Positions 53,671 through 62,483 of a DNA stretch of 64,000 nucleotides are shown here, in pieces. A model generated the notes under the pieces. That model was not told the DNA's origin and did no database searches. It saw nothing but the letters and a program-made list of their open reading frames with translations. Every line of letters begins with the position of its first letter. Within the stretch, counting starts at the first letter, position 1. The DNA lies in contig CAKSQO010000004.1 in the NCBI GenBank assembly GCA_934486615.1, forward strand, positions 62,001 through 126,000. Reading direction: 5' to 3'. The position numbers were made by a program, and so were the translations under genes. Source of the stretch: an uncultured Eubacteriales bacterium (lineage in GTDB: Bacteria; Bacillota; Clostridia; Oscillospirales; Acutalibacteraceae).

Positions 53671-54723
53671 TTACAACCTCTCGATCTCACTGATAAGCTC
53701 GTCAATTATGCGGCTTTCGTCGATTTTGCGCACTACCTTACCCTTTTTTATGAGCATGGCGCAGCCGTCGCCGCCCGCGATGCCGATGTCGGCGTCGCTC
53801 GCTTCGCCCGGGCCGTTGACGACGCAGCCCATAATGGCGACCTTTATGTCCTTGGTGCAGCCGCTCAGCCGCTCCTCCGCCTGCCTGACAAGGCTGACGA
53901 GGTCGATTCGCGTGCGCCCGCAGGTGGGGCACGAAACGACGGTCACGCCGCCCTTGCGCAGGCCGCACGATTTAAGTATGTCGATGCCCGCCTTGACCTC
54001 CTCGGCGGGGTCGTCGGTCAGCGACACGCGGATAGTGTCGCCTATTCCCGAAAGCAGCAGTCCGCCGACGGCGCACGACGATTTGATTATGCCTCGGCGC
54101 AGGCTGCCCGCCTCGGTCACACCGAGGTGCAGCGGATAGCTGCAGCGCTCGGCAATGAGTGAGTAGGCCTCAAAGGTGCGCCTTGCGTCGGATGATTTTA
54201 TGGAAATGACTATGTCGTCAAAGTCAAATTTTTCGAGTAATGACGCATGATAAAGCGCACTCTCGACCAGCGCTTCGGGCACAGGGCCGCCGTATTTGGC
54301 GAGGATATGCTTCTCAAGCGAGCCGGAGTTGACCCCGATTCTTATCGGGATACCGCGCTGCCTGCACGCGTCGGCGACCGCTTTCACGCGGCTGTCGTCA
54401 CCGATGTTGCCGGGGTTTATTCTGATTTTATCAACGCCCGCAGCGGCGCACTCGAGTGCTAAGCGGTAATCGAAATGAATATCGGCGACGACCGGCATCG
54501 TGACCGCGTTTTTGAGCGCGTCGATCAGCGCCACAGCCGCCGTATCGGGAACGGCAACGCGTATTATCTCGCACCCCGCGGTCTGAAGCCGACGCGCCTG
54601 CTCGACGTTGCCCTGAATGTCGTAGGACGGCACATTGAGCATCGACTGAACGCTGACGGGCGCGTCCCCGCCGACGGCGACCGAGCCGACCCTGACCTGT
54701 TTTGAAACTCTGCGCTTGTACAT
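53671..54723 (-). CDS. ispG: 4-hydroxy-3-methylbut-2-enyl diphosphate synthase
   Basis: A 350-residue [4Fe-4S] enzyme of the MEP isoprenoid pathway (GcpE). The start region (VRVGSVAVGGDAPVSVQSML) and the cluster site SCPTCGRTRIDLV plus MGCVVNGPGEASDADIG are diagnostic. It lies between rseP and polC and shares the pathway with dxr two genes upstream, which fits supply of undecaprenyl phosphate through uppS. Confidence 0.96.
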   Translation of the reverse strand: MYKRRVSKQVRVGSVAVGGDAPVSVQSMLNVPSYDIQGNVEQARRLQTAGCEIIRVAVPDTAAVALIDALKNAVTMPVVADIHFDYRLALECAAAGVDKIRINPGNIGDDSRVKAVADACRQRGIPIRIGVNSGSLEKHILAKYGGPVPEALVESALYHASLLEKFDFDDIVISIKSSDARRTFEAYSLIAERCSYPLHLGVTEAGSLRRGIIKSSCAVGGLLLSGIGDTIRVSLTDDPAEEVKAGIDILKSCGLRKGGVTVVSCPTCGRTRIDLVSLVRQAEERLSGCTKDIKVAIMGCVVNGPGEASDADIGIAGGDGCAMLIKKGKVVRKIDESRIIDELISEIERL

Positions 54724-54739
54724 TTTTAAGTCACCTTCG

Positions 54740-55792
54740 TCAGGTAAAAAGTTTGTAAATATCGCTGAACATCACGACCGCCATCAGCGCAAGCAGCGCA
54801 ATGAAGCCGACCGTGTGCACTATGCCCTCGTACTTGGCGGGGACAGGCTTGCGGCGAATCATTTCGATAATGATAAACAGTGCGCGGCTGCCGTCGAGCG
54901 CCGGAATGGGCAGCATATTGAATATGCCGAGGTTGACGGTTATCAGGCACGCGAGGTACAGCGCGGACGAAAGCGACTGCCGCGCCGCGTCGCCTATCGC
55001 GACGGTTATGCCGACAGGACCGCTCATATCGTTGATGCCGTAACGCCCCGTAAGCAGGTCGCCCAGCGACATAAACACGATTCTGGCGTTTGAAAGCACG
55101 GTCTTGCCCGCATTTTTCAGAACAGAACCGAAGCTGCGCTTTTCGCCGTAGACAAAGAAGTCGAGCTTGATATAGCGCTTGCCGTCGTTATACTCATGAA
55201 GATCGAACTTAACGCCGTCAAGCTCGGTCTTTTTGCCGTCGCGCCTGACGACAAAGTCAACGCTGCCGTCCTTATCGGAGGTCAGGATATAGCTCAAATC
55301 ATAGGTCGTGTAGACCGCGCGGCCGTTGGCTCGGATTATCTCGTCGCCGACCTGAAGGCCGTACCGGCTGCTGACAGCGTTGTCGTCAAATTTGGCGACG
55401 GTCGTGGTCGCGAACATATTCTGCGAGGCGACGATTACCACGGCCAGCACAAAGCCGAGCAATATATTGAACACGGCGCCCGCGATGATGACGAGCAGCC
55501 GCCGCCAGGCCTTGGCTTTGCCGAAAGCACGCGGGTCATCACTTTCTTCGTCCTCGCCCTCCATTGCGCAGAAGCCGCCGAACGGAATAAGGCGCAGCGA
55601 ATACTCGGTCTCGCCGATCTTCTTTTTAAACAGGCGCGGGCCGAAGCCGACCGCGAACTCGTTTACGCGTATGTGGTTGAGCTTGGCAAGCAGAAAATGG
55701 CCGAACTCGTGGATAACGATAACGACGATAAACACAAGCACAGCCACAAGGTAAGGCCAGACGCTATTCCATATATTTGCTACGGTTTGGAT
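54740..55792 (-). CDS. rseP: Site-2 membrane metalloprotease RseP/RasP (start uncertain)
   Basis: An about 350-residue M50 intramembrane protease that cuts anti-sigma factors and signal-peptide remnants. HEFGH (VIVIHEFGHFLLAKL) gives the zinc site, a PDZ domain with VGDEIIRANGRAVY follows, and the second zinc motif LGIFNMLPIPALDGSRAL lies near the end. No ATG, GTG or TTG stands at the expected place. AAAGGA (55807-55802) is 9 nt from an ATC at 55792, used here; a CTG at 55801 abuts the site, and a GTG at 55747 would cut into the first membrane span. Longer frames would overlap dxr by 140 nt. Confidence 0.88.
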   Translation of the reverse strand: MQTVANIWNSVWPYLVAVLVFIVVIVIHEFGHFLLAKLNHIRVNEFAVGFGPRLFKKKIGETEYSLRLIPFGGFCAMEGEDEESDDPRAFGKAKAWRRLLVIIAGAVFNILLGFVLAVVIVASQNMFATTTVAKFDDNAVSSRYGLQVGDEIIRANGRAVYTTYDLSYILTSDKDGSVDFVVRRDGKKTELDGVKFDLHEYNDGKRYIKLDFFVYGEKRSFGSVLKNAGKTVLSNARIVFMSLGDLLTGRYGINDMSGPVGITVAIGDAARQSLSSALYLACLITVNLGIFNMLPIPALDGSRALFIIIEMIRRKPVPAKYEGIVHTVGFIALLALMAVVMFSDIYKLFT

Positions 55793-55811
55793 ACAGACCA
55801 GTCCTTTCGGT

Positions 55812-56954
55812 TCAAATGCGGCTGAGCACCGCTTCTCTTGCAGCAGAGTCGGCGGCGAGAATATCGTCGATGCAGGTGACCTCGCCCACTGCCTGAGCGG
55901 CGGTCGCGGCCTCGACAAGGTCGCCGATCCGATTAAATCCGATCTTCCGCTCAAGAAAGAGCGCCACCGCCTGCTCGTTAGCGCCGTTGGCGGCGACAGG
56001 CTTCAGCCCGCCTGCTTTTATCGCGTCGATGCAGACGCGCAGGCACTTGAACGTGTCGGTATCGGGGCGGCAGAAGGTCATTTCGGCCGCGTCGGTAAGG
56101 CTGAGCCGCTCGCACGGCGCGGTGCAGCGGTCGGGGTAAGTCAGCGCGTACTGAATGGGCACACGCATATCGTGGACGCCTATCTGCCCGATTATCGAGC
56201 CGTCGTCGAATTCGACTGCAGAGTGCAGCAGGCTCTCACGGTGGACGACGACCTCGATGTCGTCGGCGGTCACGTCAAACAGGCGCACGGCCTCAATGAC
56301 CTCAAGGCCCTTGTTCATCATAGTCGCGCTGTCGACGGTTATTTTTGCGCCCATGCTCCAGTTCGGGTGCTTGAGCGCCTGCTCGACGGTCACGCCCTCA
56401 AGCTCTGCGCGCGTTTTGCCGAAGAACGGCCCGCCCGAAGCGGTCAGCAGGATCTTGTGCAGCCGTCTGCTCGGGGGCGCGGCGTTCAGGCACTGGAATA
56501 TTGCCGAGTGCTCGCTGTCGACGGGCAGTATCTTAACGCCTGCGTCGGCCGCGGCTTTCATAACGAGGTCGCCGCCCGTGACGAGCGTTTCCTTATTTGC
56601 GAGGGCGAGCGTTTTGCCCGCCTTTATCGCGGCAAGAGTCGGGCGCAGCCCTGCGATACCGACGACGGAGTTGAGCACGATATCGGCCTCGGCGACCGAG
56701 GCACACTCGCACACGCCGTCAATGCCCGTGAGCAGCTTATAGTCGAGGTCGCGCGTGCGTGCACGGAAATCCGCCGCCGCCTTTTCGTCGACAACGGCGA
56801 TATATTTCGGTTTGAACCTGCGCGCCTGCTTCTCAAGCAGGTCGATGCTGCGGTTGGCCGTCAGCGCGCAGACGCTCATCGAGCGCTGCTCGATAACATC
56901 GAGCGTCTGGGTGCCTATCGAGCCCGTTGAGCCTAAAACGGCTATGCTTTTCAT
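55812..56954 (-). CDS. dxr: 1-deoxy-D-xylulose 5-phosphate reductoisomerase
   Basis: A 380-residue NADPH enzyme that makes MEP, the second step of the non-mevalonate pathway and the fosmidomycin target. AVLGSTGSIGTQTLDVI binds NADPH, ALANKETLVTGG and PVDSEHSAIFQCL form the active site, and the MNKGLEVIEA segment is typical. The ATG at 56954 is 7 nt after AAAGG; the GTG at 56969 overlaps that site. Neighbours: cdsA upstream, rseP downstream. Confidence 0.96.
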   Translation of the reverse strand: MKSIAVLGSTGSIGTQTLDVIEQRSMSVCALTANRSIDLLEKQARRFKPKYIAVVDEKAAADFRARTRDLDYKLLTGIDGVCECASVAEADIVLNSVVGIAGLRPTLAAIKAGKTLALANKETLVTGGDLVMKAAADAGVKILPVDSEHSAIFQCLNAAPPSRRLHKILLTASGGPFFGKTRAELEGVTVEQALKHPNWSMGAKITVDSATMMNKGLEVIEAVRLFDVTADDIEVVVHRESLLHSAVEFDDGSIIGQIGVHDMRVPIQYALTYPDRCTAPCERLSLTDAAEMTFCRPDTDTFKCLRVCIDAIKAGGLKPVAANGANEQAVALFLERKIGFNRIGDLVEAATAAQAVGEVTCIDDILAADSAAREAVLSRI

Positions 56955-56965
56955 ATCTATACCTT

Positions 56966-57781
56966 TCACGCTATCAAAGCGATATATTCGGAGAAAATGA
57001 GGACTATCGGAAACGAAAACAGCGCGCTGTCAACCCGGTCGATCACTCCGCCGTGACCCGGGAAGAAGTTGCCGTAGTCCTTTACGCCGTAGAAGCGCTT
57101 GACAGCCGAAGCGAACAGGTCGCCGACCATTCCGCCGCACGACGCAAGCAGCGACGCGGGGATAAGCGCGAAGTAATTGACCGACGCGTCCTTTACGAAG
57201 CAGCCCGTGTACAAAAGCGCAAAGCCTACCTCGACGAGTATACAGAATATGACCCCGCCGACTGCGCCCTCGACCGTTTTTTTCGGGCTGAGGATGGGCG
57301 CAAGCTTGTGCTTACCGAACAGCGTGCCGACAAAGTAAGCGCCCGTGTCGGTAATCCACGCACTGATTCCCGCCACGAAGAAGCAGAAAATGCCGAACTT
57401 GTTGTCGAGCAGGCGCAGAATTGCAGCGAAGCCGAACGACACGAATATCGCCATCAGGGCGTTGAGAAACTGATTTTCAAGCCGTCCGTGCTCGGTGTAC
57501 TCTCTCAAAGAGCCGAGCGCGAAAGCTATGAAGTAAAGTGCCGTCAGGGTCAGGTAGTTCATGGGGATATAACCCCTGACGATGTATGGGCACACGGCAA
57601 GATATACTATCGACGCCACATAAAGCAGCATGTTGTCGTTGCGCGAAACCTTGTGTATCTCAGTCGCGGCGACGGCTCCGAGCACGGTCAGCGCGATGCA
57701 GACAGCGGCCGTGTCCTTAAACGCAAGCAGAGCTATCACGACCGTGATGGCGACAACGGCGGTTATTATTCTCTTTTTCAT
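56966..57781 (-). CDS. cdsA: Phosphatidate cytidylyltransferase
   Basis: A 271-residue polytopic enzyme that makes CDP-diacylglycerol for phospholipid synthesis. Several membrane helices and the CdsA signature near the C-terminus (LFASAVKRFYGVKDYGNFFP, then GHGGVIDRVDSALFS) are present. It lies between uppS and dxr, 15 nt from each. Confidence 0.95.
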   Translation of the reverse strand: MKKRIITAVVAITVVIALLAFKDTAAVCIALTVLGAVAATEIHKVSRNDNMLLYVASIVYLAVCPYIVRGYIPMNYLTLTALYFIAFALGSLREYTEHGRLENQFLNALMAIFVSFGFAAILRLLDNKFGIFCFFVAGISAWITDTGAYFVGTLFGKHKLAPILSPKKTVEGAVGGVIFCILVEVGFALLYTGCFVKDASVNYFALIPASLLASCGGMVGDLFASAVKRFYGVKDYGNFFPGHGGVIDRVDSALFSFPIVLIFSEYIALIA

Positions 57782-57796
57782 AAAGCCGACCCCCTA

Positions 57797-58540
57797 CTAC
57801 TTTGCGCCGCCGAAACGGCGGTCGCGCCGCGCGTACTCGGCGACGGCCTCGTCAATGTCTTTCGACGAGAAATCGGGCCACAGCACGTCGGTGAACCAAA
57901 ACTCCGCATAGGCGGTCTGCCATATCAGATAGTTTGACAGACGGTACTCCCCGCTCGGTCTGATCACGAGGTCGGGGTCGGGTACATCGGCGGTGTAAAG
58001 CCGCTCGGATATCGTTGCTTCGGTAATATCGTCGGGAGTGAGCCTGCCCTCGGCGGCCTCCTGCGCGATACGGCGCGCAGCGTGCACCAGCTCGTCGCGG
58101 CCGCCGTAGTTGAGTGCGATGTTGACGTAAAGCCCCGTCGCGTCCTTAGAGTCCTCCTCGGCGTCGACTATCATCTTTTTTATATCGTCGTCAAGGCGGC
58201 TAAAGTCGCCGATGAAGCCGAGGCGGATATTCTCGCCTTTGAAGTTCTTTGAGTTGGCAAGGTAGCTTCTGAGCAGGTTCATTATGCCGTTGACCTCCTC
58301 GGCCGAGCGCTTCCAGTTCTCGGTCGAAAAGGCGTAAACGGTCAGGTATTTTATACCGATTTTATTGCAATAGCGCGCAATCGACTTGAATGTCGACGCA
58401 CCCGCCGAGTGACCCGCCGAGCGCGGCAGGCCGCGCTTCTTTGCCCAGCGGCCGTTGCCGTCCATAATAATCGCGATATGTACCGGCAGCCTGTCGGCTT
58501 CGGGCAGAACGGTCGGCTTCTTTTTCTTAAACAGGCTCAT
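57797..58540 (-). CDS. uppS: Isoprenyl transferase (undecaprenyl diphosphate synthase)
   Basis: A 247-residue cis-prenyltransferase that builds the C55 carrier for lipid II. HIAIIMDGNGRWAKKRGLP has the catalytic Asp and the pyrophosphate loop; YAFSTENWKRS, LNYGGRDEL and DLVIRPSGEYRLSNYLIWQ are typical. GAGGAG precedes the ATG. Confidence 0.96.
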   Translation of the reverse strand: MSLFKKKKPTVLPEADRLPVHIAIIMDGNGRWAKKRGLPRSAGHSAGASTFKSIARYCNKIGIKYLTVYAFSTENWKRSAEEVNGIMNLLRSYLANSKNFKGENIRLGFIGDFSRLDDDIKKMIVDAEEDSKDATGLYVNIALNYGGRDELVHAARRIAQEAAEGRLTPDDITEATISERLYTADVPDPDLVIRPSGEYRLSNYLIWQTAYAEFWFTDVLWPDFSSKDIDEAVAEYARRDRRFGGAK

Positions 58541-58595
58541 AGTGCTCCTCTTTAAAACAAGGGCTGCAACACTTATGAGTCACAGCCCCGCAATA

Positions 58596-59150
58596 TCAGA
58601 TTTCGAGAATTTCTTTTTCCTTGTCGGCGAGGGTGTCGTCGACGATTTTGATGTACTTGTCGGTGAGCTTCTGAACGTCGCCCTCACCCTTTTTGACATC
58701 GTCCTCGGTCAGCTCGGAGTTTTTCTTCTTCTCCTTGAGTTTTTCCATCGCGTCGCGGCGAATGGAGCGGACGGCGACCTTGGACTCCTCGGCCATTTTA
58801 CGGACCTCTTTGACAAGCTCCTTTCTTCTCTCCTCGGTAAGCGGAGGGAAGTTCAGGCGCAGCGTTCTGCCGTCGTTCTGGGGATTGATGCCGATGTCGG
58901 ACGTAAGGATCGCTTTTTCAATCGACTTGAGCGACGACATATCCCACGGCTGAATAACAATCGAGCGCGCCTCAACAACGGAGACGGCGGCCATCTGCTG
59001 AATCGGAGTCGGCACGCCGTAATAGTCGACGCTGATGCGGTCAAGAATGGCAGGCGATGCGCGACCCGCGCGGACTGAGGAAAAGTCTCTCTCAAGAGCC
59101 TTTATGGTTTTGCCCATTTTTTCCTCGGCGATACGAAGCGTTTCTTTCAT
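58596..59150 (-). CDS. frr: Ribosome recycling factor
   Basis: A 184-residue tRNA-mimic that splits the post-termination ribosome with EF-G. The full length and the conserved RAGRASPAILDRISVDYYGV, QPWDMSSLKSIEKAI and FPPLTEERRKELVKEV stretches are present. Follows pyrH by 21 nt, the standard order. Confidence 0.97.
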   Translation of the reverse strand: MKETLRIAEEKMGKTIKALERDFSSVRAGRASPAILDRISVDYYGVPTPIQQMAAVSVVEARSIVIQPWDMSSLKSIEKAILTSDIGINPQNDGRTLRLNFPPLTEERRKELVKEVRKMAEESKVAVRSIRRDAMEKLKEKKKNSELTEDDVKKGEGDVQKLTDKYIKIVDDTLADKEKEILEI

Positions 59151-59171
59151 ACATATTCTCTCCTGTCACAA

Positions 59172-59876
59172 TTATTTAACTATCGTTCCGATATTTTCAC
59201 CCTGTACGGCGCGAACGATGTTGTCGGGGTCGGTAAGGTTGAACACCAGAATAGGCATATTGTTGTCAAGGCACATCGCCGCAGCAGTCGCGTCCATTAC
59301 GTTCAGGTGCTTTTCGACGACCTCGGCAAGGCTTATCTCGTCGTACTTGGCGGCATTTGGGTTCTTTCTCGGGTCGCTGTCGTAAACTCCGTCGACGTTG
59401 GTGGCCTTGAAGATAACGTCGGCCTCGATCTCGCACGCGCGCAGAGCGGCGGCCGAGTCGGTCGAGCAGAACGGGTTGCCCGTGCCGCAGCCGAAAATGA
59501 CGACCCTGCCCTTGTTGAGGTGGCTGACCGCGCGGTTGCGGATATACGGCTCGGCGACCTCATGCATGGCAATTGCGGTCTGAACTCTGACCTCAACGCC
59601 GAGCTGCTCAAGCGCGTCACACAGCGCGAGCGCGTTGATGGCGGTCGCGAGCATTCCCATATGGTCGGCGCGGGTGCGGTCCATCTTGCCGCTGGTGCGG
59701 CCGCGCCAGAAGTTGCCGCCGCCGACGACGATAGCAATCTCCACGCCCAGATCGGCGCACTTCTTGATACTTTTGCAAATAGTTAAAACGGTGTCAAAAT
59801 CAAGGCCGGTGCCCTTTTCACCCGCGAGGACTTCGCCGCTGAGCTTGAGGAGCACGCGCTTGTACTTTACTGACAT
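59172..59876 (-). CDS. pyrH: UMP kinase
   Basis: A 234-residue amino-acid-kinase-fold enzyme (UMP to UDP). KRVLLKLSGEVLAGEKG, IAIVVGGGNFWRG and GCGTGNPFCSTDSAAALRA are diagnostic. The start at 59876 follows a near-perfect GGAGGTGA site; the frame could be extended, but the promoter at 59905-59933 lies within that extension. First gene of the pyrH-frr-uppS-cdsA-dxr-rseP-ispG-polC series. Confidence 0.97.
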   Translation of the reverse strand: MSVKYKRVLLKLSGEVLAGEKGTGLDFDTVLTICKSIKKCADLGVEIAIVVGGGNFWRGRTSGKMDRTRADHMGMLATAINALALCDALEQLGVEVRVQTAIAMHEVAEPYIRNRAVSHLNKGRVVIFGCGTGNPFCSTDSAAALRACEIEADVIFKATNVDGVYDSDPRKNPNAAKYDEISLAEVVEKHLNVMDATAAAMCLDNNMPILVFNLTDPDNIVRAVQGENIGTIVK

Positions 59877-59904
59877 CGGAATCACCTCCAAATTTACTGA
59901 ATCT

Positions 59905-59933
59905 ATTTTACAATATTTGAGCCGCAAAGTAAA
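59905..59933 (-). promoter_or_regulatory. Promoter of the pyrH to polC series
   Basis: On the minus strand, TTTACT (59933-59928), a 17-nt spacer and TAAAAT (59910-59905), after the tsf terminator. Confidence 0.55.
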
Positions 59934-59965
59934 GCCCATATTAAAATTAACCGGAAAAATTCGCA

Positions 59966-60000
59966 CAAAAAAATTACCGAGGCGGCAGTGCCTCGGTAAT
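59966..60000 (-). terminator. Intrinsic terminator of tsf
   Basis: An 11-bp perfect stem (59973-59983 with 59990-60000) with a 6-nt loop; the minus strand reads on into a run of seven T. Confidence 0.9.
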
Positions 60001-60017
60001 CCGAAAATCAAAATTGA

Positions 60018-60932
60018 TTATTTGACCATGCTGGCAACTTCGGCTGCGAAGTCGTCCTCTTTCTTAGCGATACCCTCGCCCTTCTCGTAGCGGACGTACT
60101 CAACGACCTTGATGTCGCCGCCGAGCTTCTTGGCAACGGAAGCGATGTACTGAGCAACGGTCATATCGCCGTCCTTAACGAACTCCTGCTCGAGCAGGCA
60201 GTTCTCCTTGAAGAACTTGCCCATCTTACCGGAAACGATCTTCTCAAGAACAGCCTCGGGCTTGCCGGCCATCTTCGGGTCCTCCTTCATCTGAGCGATG
60301 AGGATAGACTTCTCGTGGTCGAGAGCCTCGGCAGAAACATCAGCCTGATCGAGGTAGGTCGGGTTGACGGCAGCAATCTGCATGCATACGTCCTTAGCCA
60401 TAACCTTGAAGTCCTCGGTAGCGGCGATCTCGGGAGCGGTATCGAACTTGGCGAGGACGCCGATCTTGCCGCCTGCATGGACATAGCTGGAAACGATGCC
60501 CTCATAGCGGGTGAAACGGCGGACCTTCATATTCTCGCGTACAACGAGGAAGTAGTCCTGAACCATCTGCTCAACGGTCTTGCCGTCGGCAGAGCAGGCA
60601 AGCAGAGCGTCGAGGTCGGCAGGATTCTGCTCGAGAGCAACGCTTGCAATGTCGTTGCAGAGCTTCTTGAAGCCGTCGCCGCCGGCAACGAAGTCGGTCT
60701 CGGAGTTGACTTCGAGAACAACGCCCGCCTTATCGGTGGCAATAGCTACGACCTGACCCTCAGCTGCAACGCGGGCGGCCTTCTTAGCCTGGGAAGCGAG
60801 TCCCTTTTCACGAAGAACGTCAACGGCCTTTTCAATATCACCGTCGCACTCGACGAGAGCCTTTTTGCAGTCCATCATGCCGCAGCCGGTCTTTTCGCGC
60901 AGAGCCTGTACATCTTTAGCGGTAAAAGTCAT
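60018..60932 (-). CDS. tsf: Elongation factor Ts
   Basis: A 304-residue nucleotide exchange factor for EF-Tu. The start MTFTAKDVQALREKTGCGMM with DCKKAL and NSETDFVA, the core contact site, are diagnostic. The second ATG (60932) is chosen: AGGAGG is 8 nt from it and 2 nt from the ATG at 60938. Follows rpsB. Confidence 0.96.
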   Translation of the reverse strand: MTFTAKDVQALREKTGCGMMDCKKALVECDGDIEKAVDVLREKGLASQAKKAARVAAEGQVVAIATDKAGVVLEVNSETDFVAGGDGFKKLCNDIASVALEQNPADLDALLACSADGKTVEQMVQDYFLVVRENMKVRRFTRYEGIVSSYVHAGGKIGVLAKFDTAPEIAATEDFKVMAKDVCMQIAAVNPTYLDQADVSAEALDHEKSILIAQMKEDPKMAGKPEAVLEKIVSGKMGKFFKENCLLEQEFVKDGDMTVAQYIASVAKKLGGDIKVVEYVRYEKGEGIAKKEDDFAAEVASMVK

Positions 60933-60963
60933 TTTCATTTCCTCCTGTTTCGTTTTTGAAGAA

Positions 60964-60993
60964 AAATGCCCGCGATTTGAAAAGCGGGCATTT
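60964..60993 (-). terminator. Hairpin between rpsB and tsf
   Basis: A 10-bp perfect stem (AAATGCCCGC with GCGGGCATTT) with a 10-nt loop and a TTTTTCTT tail on the minus strand. It probably reduces tsf expression relative to rpsB. Confidence 0.75.
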
Positions 60994-61007
60994 ATTTTGT
61001 TAAGAGC

Positions 61008-61739
61008 TTACTCGGCAGCTTCCTCGGTCTTTTCCTCGGCAGCGGCAGAGCCCTGCTCGCCCTGTCTGCCCTCGAGGACGGCATTGGCCATGGTGGAAGC
61101 GATGAGCTTGACAGCGCGGATAGCGTCGTCGTTGCCCGGGATCACATAGTCGATCTCGTCAGGATCGCAGTTGGTGTCAACGATAGCGACGATCGGAATG
61201 TTGAGCTTCTTGGCCTCGGAAACGGCGATTCTCTCCTTGCGCGGGTCAACAATGAACAGCGCAGCGGGGAGCTTCTTCATGTTCTGGATACCGCCGAGGT
61301 ACTTCTCGAGCTTTTCGATCTCGAGGCGGAGCTTGATGACCTCTTTTTTCGGGAGAAGGTCGAAAGTGCCGTTCTCCTCCATCTTGCGCAGCTGATTGAG
61401 GCGCTTGATGCGAAGGGTGATGGTGTTGAAGTTGGTCATCATGCCGCCGAGCCATCTGGCGTTGACGTACGGCATCTCGCAGCGCTCGGCCTCTTCCTTA
61501 ACGGAATCCTGAGCCTGCTTCTTGGTTCCGACGAAAAGGATCTCCTTGCCGTCGAGAGCAAGATCGCGCACGAAGTTATAAGCAACCTCGAGGTTCTTTA
61601 CGGTCTTCTGAAGGTCGATGATGTAGATACCGTTGCGCTCGGCAAAGATATACTCGGCCATCTTAGGGTTCCATCTTCTGGTCTGATGACCGAAGTGAAC
61701 GCCTGCCTCAAGAAGCTGTTTCATAGATACTACTGACAT
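61008..61739 (-). CDS. rpsB: 30S ribosomal protein S2
   Basis: A 243-residue S2. LLEAGVHFGHQTRRWNPKM, FVGTKKQAQDSVKEEAERC, RWLGGMMTNFNTI and PIVAIVDTNCDPDEIDYVIP are all canonical. The C-terminal tail is Ala/Glu-rich. AGGAGG lies 8 nt before the ATG. It heads rpsB-tsf, with a leader of about 105 nt. Confidence 0.97.
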   Translation of the reverse strand: MSVVSMKQLLEAGVHFGHQTRRWNPKMAEYIFAERNGIYIIDLQKTVKNLEVAYNFVRDLALDGKEILFVGTKKQAQDSVKEEAERCEMPYVNARWLGGMMTNFNTITLRIKRLNQLRKMEENGTFDLLPKKEVIKLRLEIEKLEKYLGGIQNMKKLPAALFIVDPRKERIAVSEAKKLNIPIVAIVDTNCDPDEIDYVIPGNDDAIRAVKLIASTMANAVLEGRQGEQGSAAAEEKTEEAAE

Positions 61740-62143
61740 TGAAATATCCTCCTTTTGTTTTTACCTCCGCTGCGGTCGTCCCCCGACGGCACCCTCAAAA
61801 AAAGGGCACTTGCCGCCGAAATCGCGCAGCGTGCGTAATAAATCACCGAGTTATTATATCACGGACAAGTCAAGATTGCAAGCATTATTTTTGCAAATTC
61901 TGCATTTTCGCGGTCATCGTGATTTTGCGCTGAAATTCGGTACGTTTTCAGGCAAACCAGCCCGCGCAAGCGCGCACGGTGCCTACCGCGAAACGGACGC
62001 AGCAACGCCGCAGACCGACCACGGCACGCCGCACGAATACATATCGCCGTTTATAATGTGCGCTCCGCGCGGCTCATATGTACGCACCGCTTCTTCGCGC
62101 TCCGCTCACCTCTTACTGCACAAGCCGCAGCCCCGTTTCCCTC
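61740..62143. other. Intergenic region between rpsB and the ylmC-like gene
   Basis: 404 nt. The part next to rpsB holds its leader and promoter (61853-61881). A leader stretch has a T run followed by GAGGGTGCC, which could be an rpsB autoregulation site but matches no element I know. I see no gene or repeat in 61882-62143. Confidence 0.6.
61853..61881 (-). promoter_or_regulatory. Sigma-A promoter of rpsB-tsf
   Basis: On the minus strand, TTGCAA (61881-61876), a 17-nt spacer and TATAAT (61858-61853). Confidence 0.75.
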
Positions 62144-62434
62144 TCACGGATTGCCGAAAAGCCCGCCTAAGAACCTGCGCTTGCGGCGAGGACGCGGCGG
62201 CGTGCAGTTGACGAGCACCGCGTCCTCGCCTATCACCTCGATGTCGCCCCACGGGATAACGCAGTCGTCCTCCCTGCCGAGCAAACCGAAGCACTTGTAG
62301 CGGCCGTATATGATAACGGCGATCACGCGTGCGTCGCAGGTGTCGACCTCAACGTCGCTGACGCAGCCGAGCGCTGTGCCGTCGCCGATACAGATCACGT
62401 CCTTGTTTCTCAGATCCTGAACTCTGCATCGCAT
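62144..62434 (-). CDS. YlmC/YmxH family PRC-barrel sporulation protein
   Basis: A 96-residue PRC-barrel protein. It aligns by eye with YlmC of Bacillus: VQDLRNKDVICIGDGTALG, then VIIYGRYKCFGLLGRED and DCVIPWGDIEVIGEDAVLVN. The family is linked to sporulation in endospore formers; biochemistry is unknown. The ATG at 62434 is 7 nt after AGGGG. The C-terminus is very basic (PRPRRKRRF). It lies 50 nt after rpoD. Confidence 0.85.
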   Translation of the reverse strand: MRCRVQDLRNKDVICIGDGTALGCVSDVEVDTCDARVIAVIIYGRYKCFGLLGREDDCVIPWGDIEVIGEDAVLVNCTPPRPRRKRRFLGGLFGNP

Positions 62435-62483
62435 ATAAATACCCCTCCCGTACATTATATGCACGGCAGGGGCAAAGCGTTAA

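Noticed and set aside
61882..62143. Possible small RNA or gene between rpsB and ylmC
   Set aside because: No promoter, terminator or coding signal could be identified on either strand.
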